Below the pieces are notes generated by a model that ran no database searches, was not told where the DNA came from, and was given only the letters and a program-made list of their open reading frames with translations. Below are positions 58,672 through 64,000 of a stretch of 64,000 nucleotides of DNA, one piece after another; within the stretch, counting starts at the first letter, position 1, and each line of letters starts with the position of its first letter. Location of the stretch: the NCBI RefSeq assembly GCF_002160025.1, contig NZ_NFJU01000004.1, forward strand, positions 90,140 through 154,139. The letters run 5' to 3'. The DNA is from Anaeromassilibacillus sp. An200. Its GTDB lineage: Bacteria > Bacillota > Clostridia > Oscillospirales > Acutalibacteraceae. The translations under genes were made by a program, and so were the position numbers.

Positions 58672-59628
58672 TTGAACAGAAGCGACCTGTTTTTCTCGCA
58701 GCAAAATATGAATTTGCTCTGCCGGGATGAATCCTGCTCGGTCTACCAAATGAAAAATGAAACAGGAGACGGAACTGCAACCTATTATGAAGTATATCCC
58801 GGAATAGGTGTCATGTATAATGATTTTCACATGGAGCACTGCCCGTCAAGGAAGTTTGAACAAAATACGCACACTTTTGCAATTCACCATTGCAGAGAAG
58901 GCCGTGTCGAGTGGGAAGTCAGCAATGGCGCTTATCTTTATCTTGCGTCCGGCGATATTATGCTGGACAGTTCTGCCACGGAAAACAACCATTGCAGCTT
59001 TCCCGTAAGCCATTACCACGGGATCACGGTTACAATTTCTGTCCCTGAAGCGGTAGAGGGTTTGAGTGATTTTCTGTCCATGTTTTCCATTGATCTGGAG
59101 CAAATCGAACAGCAATTCACCTTAAAGACTCGGCCTTTCATTATGCACGGAAATTCCGTTCCCGACCATGTAATTTCGGAACTGTACCAGGTGCCGGAAA
59201 ATATCCGCCTGGAATATCTCAGAGTAAAGGTGTTAGAACTGTTGGTCACGCTCAGGACGGTAGATCCTACGGTCTTAGGTGTGGAACGTCCCTATTTTTA
59301 TAAAACGCAGGTAGAGAAAGTCAAGGCAATCATGTCGTTTATGACAAATGAGCCGGAGCACCATTTCACCATGGAGGAGCTTTCTGAAAAGTTCGATATT
59401 TCCACTTCTGCTCTGAAGCAGTGCTTTAAGGGCGTGTATGGCACCGCCATTTATACCTATATGCGGAATTATCGTATGGACCTGGCAGCTTCTCTTTTGA
59501 CACAGACGGATGAACCGATTACGGTGATCGCCGGAAAAGTTGGCTATACGAACACCAGCAAGTTCTCCGAAGCGTTCAAGAAAGTAAAGGGAAAAACACC
59601 GCTGGAATATCGAAAAATAAAAATCTAA
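58672..59628 (+). CDS. AraC-family regulator (YbtA-like)
   Basis: The 318-residue protein starts at TTG 58672 after GAGGTG, 8 bases beyond the ATPase stop. The C-terminal helix-turn-helix pair is FTMEELSEKFDISTSALKQC and EPITVIAGKVGYTNTSKFSE, then KVKGKTPLEYRKIKI. The N-terminal cupin-like part may sense a siderophore, as YbtA does. It probably activates the uptake genes around it. Confidence 0.9.
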   Translation: MNRSDLFFSQQNMNLLCRDESCSVYQMKNETGDGTATYYEVYPGIGVMYNDFHMEHCPSRKFEQNTHTFAIHHCREGRVEWEVSNGAYLYLASGDIMLDSSATENNHCSFPVSHYHGITVTISVPEAVEGLSDFLSMFSIDLEQIEQQFTLKTRPFIMHGNSVPDHVISELYQVPENIRLEYLRVKVLELLVTLRTVDPTVLGVERPYFYKTQVEKVKAIMSFMTNEPEHHFTMEELSEKFDISTSALKQCFKGVYGTAIYTYMRNYRMDLAASLLTQTDEPITVIAGKVGYTNTSKFSEAFKKVKGKTPLEYRKIKI

Positions 59629-59683
59629 ATGGAGTAAAAACCGGCCGGGCAGAGTGGCAGACAAAATGAATACCTGCAATACT

Positions 59684-59721
59684 TAGAGAGTATCAAAGTG
59701 ATTGATACTCTCTATTTTTTT
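59684..59721 (+). terminator. Terminator between AraC and the ABC half-transporters
   Basis: TAGAGAGTATC pairs perfectly with GATACTCTCTA around a 9-base loop and is followed by seven T. The next gene's ribosome site starts 4 bases later, so read-through or antitermination is needed unless a hidden promoter exists. Confidence 0.9.
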
Positions 59722-59738
59722 GCCAAGGAGGAATGGAA

Positions 59739-61505
59739 ATGAAGCAGAAAAGCTGGATTTCTATTGTGTTTTCCTTTGCTTCACAGTGCCGGGGCAAGAT
59801 TGTCCTGTCCGTTTTATGTGCGATCATCAGTGTGATTGCCGGACTGATACCCTATTGGAGTGTTTACCAGATTATCACGCTCTTTATCGGCGGTTCACCT
59901 GTGATGGCAGAGGTTTGGAGATGGTGCTGGATTGGACTTGGCACTTATGCGATACGCTTCTTGTTCTATGGTATTTCAACGAGCCTGTCCCACATATCCG
60001 CCTACACCATTTTGGAGAATATTCGTTTGGCTCTTGCGCAGCGGCTGATGAAAGCGCCGCTGGGGACAGTCATCGGGGAGTCTGTTGGAAAGCTGAAAAG
60101 CGTACTGGTGGATCGGGTGGAAACGATTGAATTGCCGCTGGCCCACATGATCCCGGAGTGTATCTCCAACCTGCTGCTCCCCGTGGCAGTCTTTGTCTAT
60201 CTGGTCTGCATCGACTGGCGAATGGCACTGGCGATGCTGGTCACGCTGCCTTTCGTCCTGATTGCTTTTGCTATGATGATGAAGAATTTTAACAAGCTTT
60301 ATGCCGATTACATGGAGTCCAATAACTATGTAAACGGCGTGATTGTGGAGTATGTGGAGGGTATTGAAGTTATCAAGGCGTTTAATCAGTCCTCCAGTTC
60401 CTATGAAAAATTCACAAAGGCGGTTAAATCTTTCAAGGACTACACCCTCAAATGGTATCAAAGTTCCTGGAAGGTGATGAACTTTGTTTCTGCTGTGCTA
60501 CCGTCCACTTTTTTGGGAACGCTTCCGATTGGTATGTATCTCTACTGGAACGGTAGCCTCACGCCGCAGGATCTTGCGATGTGCCTGATCCTCTCGCTGG
60601 GCATTGTAGGCCCGCTCATGAACTTCACCACTTATGTCAATGAGACGAAGGCAATTGAATACGCTGTCCACGATGTGGACGAGTTGCTCCATGTGAAGGA
60701 ACTGCCCGATACTGGAAAGCCAGTGGACATGCACTCCAAAGACATTCAACTTCAGAATGTTTCGTTCTCTTATGATAAAGAGAGCGGTAAACAGGTGCTT
60801 TCCCATATCGATCTAAAAATCCCGGAGGGAAAGTTTACGGCGCTTGTCGGTCCATCCGGTGGAGGCAAGTCCACCATCGCCCGCCTGATTGCTCGTTTTT
60901 GGGATGTGAACGATGGGGAAATCACCATTGGCGGTGTAGACATTCGCAGTATGCCGCTGGCCCAACTTGCCGATATTGTCAGTTTTGTTACACAGGATAA
61001 CTTTCTGTTCAACTGCTCCATCAAGGAAAACATCCGGCTTGGAAACCCTGATGCTACGGACGAAGAAGTATATGCGGCGGCAAAAGTCGCCTGCTGTGAT
61101 GAGTTCATTCATAAGCTGGAGCAAGGTTACGACACGATGGCTGGTGATGCCGGAAGCCGACTGTCAGGCGGTGAAAAACAGCGTATTTCTATTGCCCGAA
61201 TGATTTTGAAAAATGCCCCTATCGTGATTTTGGACGAGGCAACTGCGTTCACCGATCAGGAGAACGAAGAAAAAATCCAGCAGTCCATTGCTGCTTTGAC
61301 AAAAGGAAAAACATTGCTCGTAATCGCACATCGTCTGTCCACCATCAAGAATGCCAATCAGATTATCGTCCTGCAAAACGGGCAGGTTGAGAATACGGGC
61401 ACTCATCAGCAGCTTTTAGATGGCGACGCTCTCTATCGGGATATGTGGGAGGCGCATATCGGAGCGCAGAACTGGTCTGCCGGTTCCGGGAAAGGGGGTA
61501 ACTGA
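59739..61505 (+). CDS. ABC half-transporter (YbtP-like)
   Basis: The 588-residue protein has an exporter-type six-helix membrane domain then an ATPase: VGPSGGGKSTIARLIARF, SRLSGGEKQRISIARMIL, IVILDEATAFTDQEN. In yersiniabactin systems such half-transporters import the metal-siderophore. The start at 59739 is set by AAGGAGG 7 bases upstream. It is followed after 1 base by its partner. Confidence 0.88.
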   Translation: MKQKSWISIVFSFASQCRGKIVLSVLCAIISVIAGLIPYWSVYQIITLFIGGSPVMAEVWRWCWIGLGTYAIRFLFYGISTSLSHISAYTILENIRLALAQRLMKAPLGTVIGESVGKLKSVLVDRVETIELPLAHMIPECISNLLLPVAVFVYLVCIDWRMALAMLVTLPFVLIAFAMMMKNFNKLYADYMESNNYVNGVIVEYVEGIEVIKAFNQSSSSYEKFTKAVKSFKDYTLKWYQSSWKVMNFVSAVLPSTFLGTLPIGMYLYWNGSLTPQDLAMCLILSLGIVGPLMNFTTYVNETKAIEYAVHDVDELLHVKELPDTGKPVDMHSKDIQLQNVSFSYDKESGKQVLSHIDLKIPEGKFTALVGPSGGGKSTIARLIARFWDVNDGEITIGGVDIRSMPLAQLADIVSFVTQDNFLFNCSIKENIRLGNPDATDEEVYAAAKVACCDEFIHKLEQGYDTMAGDAGSRLSGGEKQRISIARMILKNAPIVILDEATAFTDQENEEKIQQSIAALTKGKTLLVIAHRLSTIKNANQIIVLQNGQVENTGTHQQLLDGDALYRDMWEAHIGAQNWSAGSGKGGN

Positions 61506-61506
61506 T

Positions 61507-63255
61507 ATGTTTCGGATTGTAAATCGACTGATCCAGTGGACTGGTAAATATAAACGGCGCATTTACATCGGGTTTGTCTACGCTTTCATTCACAGCATTT
61601 TTACCGCGATCCCTATTATGCTGGCTGCGAATGGATTGAGTTCTGTTCTGGATGACTTCAATGGCGTCAAGGCATTGGAGAGCCGGGACATCTGGATCGT
61701 GCTGGGAGCCATGACTTTAGCTGTATTGGGCCGATACCTGTTCTCTTATTTCCGAGCCATCACACAGGAAAGTGTTGGTTATGAAGCAACCGCTGACGAG
61801 AGAATACGACTGGGAGATATTCTGAAGCGAGTGTCGCTTGGTTTTTTCAGCAAGAACAATATGGGCGAACTATCCGCAGCCGCAACGACCGACCTCTCGT
61901 TTATGGAGATGTACGCCATGAATATGGTCAACACCGTTGTGAATGGATACATCACCGTTATCGTCCTAATAATGTTCCTTGTATTTTACAGCCCTATGGC
62001 GGGAGGAATTGCTCTGGCTGGTGTCCTTCTGTCTGCCCTATTCCTCCATCTGCTGGAGGCACGCAGCCACCAAAACGCGCCTATCCATCAAAAGGCGCAG
62101 GATGATATGGTTGAAAGCTCCATTGAGTATCTGCGGGGGATGCAGGTGGTGAAAGCCTTTAAGCAGGAAGGCGTGTCTATTGCCGGTATCCGCAAAGCAT
62201 ACAACGACAGCAAGAAAATCAACATCAAAATTGAAGTGGAATATATGCCCTTTAACTGCCTGCACTTGTTTTCGCTGAAAGCTGCCTCCATTGCCATTGT
62301 CGCTGTGGCCGCTCTGCTGACCTATAACGGCAGTATGGGACTTCCTACCATGCTCATGCTGGATATGTTCTCCTTTATGATCTTTGGAAGTGTGGAAGCA
62401 ATGAACAATGCAGCCCATGTATTGGAGGTCATTGATGCTACGCTGGATAAACTGGACGGCATTGAACACGCCGACGTTATAGACAAAGACGGGGAAGATA
62501 TTTCTTTACAGAACACCGACATTGCTTTCCGTAATGTGACATTCTCCTACGATACAGTTCCTGTTTTGCGGAATATTAGCTTTTCCATCCCGCAGGGCAG
62601 CACTACGGCCATTGTAGGGCCATCTGGCAGCGGCAAGACCACGATTTGTAACCTGATTGCCCGTTTCTATGATGTGGACAGCGGTGAGGTCACAGTAGGC
62701 GGTGAGGATGTGCGGAATATGACTTGTGACAGCTTGCTCCGCAATATTTCGATGGTCTTTCAAAAGGTCTATCTGTTCCACGATACCATTGAAAACAACA
62801 TCCGTTTCGGCAATCCAAGTGCAACCAAGGAAGAAATTATAGAGGCGGCGAAAAAGGCTCGGTGCCATGACTTCATTACGGCTCTTCCCGATGGATATGA
62901 AACGGTGATCGGCGAGGGCGGATCTACACTGTCCGGCGGCGAAAAGCAGCGTATTTCCATCGCCCGCGCAATCTTGAAGAATGCCAATATTGTCATTCTT
63001 GACGAGGCAACCGCAAGCATTGACCCCGAAAACGAGCATCTGATCCAGCAGGCCATCAGCGAGTTGACCATTGGGAAAACGGTCATTGTCATTGCTCACC
63101 GTCTGGCAACGATTGAACACGCTGACCAGATTTTGGTGGTGGATCAGGGGCAAGTCGTTCAGAAAGGAACGCATCAGCAACTTGTCCAGCAGAATGGGCT
63201 TTATCGCCGGTTCATTATGATCCGCGAGCAGGCAGAGGGCTGGAGCATTGCTTGA
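61507..63255 (+). CDS. ABC half-transporter (YbtQ-like)
   Basis: The 582-residue protein has the same layout: the membrane domain, then VGPSGSGKTTICNLIARF, STLSGGEKQRISIARAIL and VILDEATASIDPENEH. It starts one base after the previous stop. It presumably forms a heterodimer with the first half-transporter, for metallophore uptake or export. Confidence 0.88.
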   Translation: MFRIVNRLIQWTGKYKRRIYIGFVYAFIHSIFTAIPIMLAANGLSSVLDDFNGVKALESRDIWIVLGAMTLAVLGRYLFSYFRAITQESVGYEATADERIRLGDILKRVSLGFFSKNNMGELSAAATTDLSFMEMYAMNMVNTVVNGYITVIVLIMFLVFYSPMAGGIALAGVLLSALFLHLLEARSHQNAPIHQKAQDDMVESSIEYLRGMQVVKAFKQEGVSIAGIRKAYNDSKKINIKIEVEYMPFNCLHLFSLKAASIAIVAVAALLTYNGSMGLPTMLMLDMFSFMIFGSVEAMNNAAHVLEVIDATLDKLDGIEHADVIDKDGEDISLQNTDIAFRNVTFSYDTVPVLRNISFSIPQGSTTAIVGPSGSGKTTICNLIARFYDVDSGEVTVGGEDVRNMTCDSLLRNISMVFQKVYLFHDTIENNIRFGNPSATKEEIIEAAKKARCHDFITALPDGYETVIGEGGSTLSGGEKQRISIARAILKNANIVILDEATASIDPENEHLIQQAISELTIGKTVIVIAHRLATIEHADQILVVDQGQVVQKGTHQQLVQQNGLYRRFIMIREQAEGWSIA

Positions 63256-63277
63256 TACTTTGAAGTGGCACCGTACC

Positions 63278-63673
63278 ATGAAACTTCATGCGTCCGGGGA
63301 AGACTATCTGGAGGCCATCCTTGTCCTCAAAAAGAAAAAGGGTATGGTGAGGTCTGCGGATGTTGCCCGGCACTTGGAGGTGTCGAAGCCAAGTGTGTGC
63401 CATGCTGTGGCTACCCTGAAAAAGGGCGGCTTCCTGCTCATGGATGGAGCTCACTTCCTGCACCTGACGGATCTCGGCCGTGAGGTTGCCGAGGATACCT
63501 ACGAAAAGCATCGCTTTTTTACAGAGATGCTTGTAACAGCTGGTGTCGATCCAGTCACTGCCGAGCGGGATGCCTGCCGGATTGAGCATGTAATCAGCAA
63601 GGAAACCTTTGAGCGACTGAAAGCAGCTCGTAAACTGAGTGAGAAAGCGGTGATATCATCGGACGAGTCATGA
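63278..63673 (+). CDS. DtxR-family repressor, Asp-type (MntR-like site)
   Basis: The 131-residue protein starts MKLHASGEDYLEAILVLKKK. It has the DtxR ligand motif DACRIEHVIS. The position equivalent to MntR Asp8 is Asp here (GEDYLEA), unlike the Met of the other family member at 49642. This mixed set suggests different metal selectivity, possibly Mn. It is the last gene of the transporter operon, starting 22 bases after YbtQ-like. Confidence 0.85.
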   Translation: MKLHASGEDYLEAILVLKKKKGMVRSADVARHLEVSKPSVCHAVATLKKGGFLLMDGAHFLHLTDLGREVAEDTYEKHRFFTEMLVTAGVDPVTAERDACRIEHVISKETFERLKAARKLSEKAVISSDES

Positions 63674-64000
63674 TTCTGGAGCTGCACGAAAGAGATGCGA
63701 AAGTTTTGGAGCAGATCCTGTCTATCCTCAAAAACCACCCTGAAATAGAAAAATTCGAGATTGACGAGGAACCGATGGTGTCGCTCCCTGGTCTTGAGAT
63801 ATTTCCAAGCAGGCGGAAGGTGTTTCGGGATCGCCAGGAGATTCAGCTTACCGCAAAAGAATATCGGATTCTCCTGCTGCTGGCCGCCAATAAAGGCCGT
63901 GTGCTGACCTACGCACAGATTTACGAACAGGTCTGGGGCGATTTCACTACAGGAAACGAAAACAATACGATAGGTTTTCATATCTGCAACCTGCGCGAGA
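63670..64000 (+). CDS. Winged-helix regulator without receiver domain, partial
   Basis: The gene overlaps the DtxR stop (ATGA) and runs off the right edge. After a ~50-residue N-terminus without the Asp of a receiver domain comes an OmpR/PhoB-type winged helix (LTAKEYRILLLLAANKGRVL then YAQIYEQVWGDF). It is likely a DNA-binding protein of the same operon. It may be a shortened response regulator. Confidence 0.8.
   Translation, partial: MILELHERDAKVLEQILSILKNHPEIEKFEIDEEPMVSLPGLEIFPSRRKVFRDRQEIQLTAKEYRILLLLAANKGRVLTYAQIYEQVWGDFTTGNENNTIGFHICNLRE

Noticed and set aside
40704..63255. Complete siderophore biosynthetic cluster
   Set aside because: No NRPS, PKS, NIS synthetase or nicotianamine-synthase-like protein is recognisable. 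Only transport, regulation and methyltransferases are present.
1..64000. CRISPR array
   Set aside because: No regularly spaced short direct repeats and no Cas-like proteins were noticed.

Overview
The window looks like a chromosome segment from a gut-type low-G+C-phylum Clostridium, most plausibly Oscillospiraceae or a relative. This is inferred from moderately high GC, strong AGGAGG ribosome sites, large serine recombinases, Tn916-type scraps and families such as SF0329, DUF3793 and DUF6110. No rRNA gene, intact tRNA or CRISPR array was seen.

Layout. (1) 1-8.0 kb is accessory DNA with metabolic genes (quinone-oxidoreductase-like dehydrogenase, LysR regulator, aldo/keto reductase, membrane XRE regulator). 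Between them lie gene remnants: a DUF4367 fragment, a cupin tail, a conjugative-transposon sigma-factor start, a headless ABC ATPase and a frameshifted WYL regulator. (2) 8.0-30.1 kb is a compact, single-strand (minus) array of about 30 small genes, almost all from families known or suspected as immunity proteins of polymorphic toxins: SUKH-1/SMI1, SUKH-3, Imm51-like, NTF2-fold, DUF1963, DUF4241, DUF5713, DUF6572, DUF6881, DUF2004, two DUF2262, NADAR, and a giant TPR-SUFU-DUF4253 fusion. It also holds KptA, a formylglycine-enzyme-like protein and a HAD hydrolase. It is a polyimmunity locus with no toxin in view. A ~280-bp sequence stands directly upstream of this array (30225-30500). A second copy (125-400) stands upstream of another array that leaves the window at base 1. 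Each copy has an extended -10 promoter and a strong terminator, so it looks like a transcribed, attenuator-like leader.

(3) 30.5-39.7 kb is a mobile-element region: a SLOG protein, small XRE regulators, a DUF1016/phosphatase/KilA-N junction where ORFs run into each other, a metallophosphoesterase, and three serine-recombinase genes in one operon. The middle recombinase gene lacks the catalytic domain. Directly upstream of that operon is a 30-bp inverted repeat pair and a tRNA-3'-end-like scrap.

(4) 39.9-64.0 kb is a metal homeostasis island: a 1-Cys-type peroxiredoxin; a siderophore-type ABC importer; a P1B-type ATPase with DUF6110; an AraC regulator; flavodoxin with DUF3793; a DtxR-family repressor; an HMA protein; five SAM methyltransferases around a ZIP transporter; an ECF transporter (S, T and double ATPase); a second AraC regulator; a pair of YbtP/YbtQ-like ABC half-transporters; and a second DtxR-family protein. 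The palindrome GGTTAGC-N4-GCTAACC, or a close variant, occurs upstream of five transcription units. In one it exactly fills the 17-bp spacer of a sigma-A promoter. The most parsimonious reading is an iron regulon controlled by the first DtxR protein, which has Met at the position where MntR has Asp. The methyltransferases have no obvious known role and are the best candidate for new biology here.
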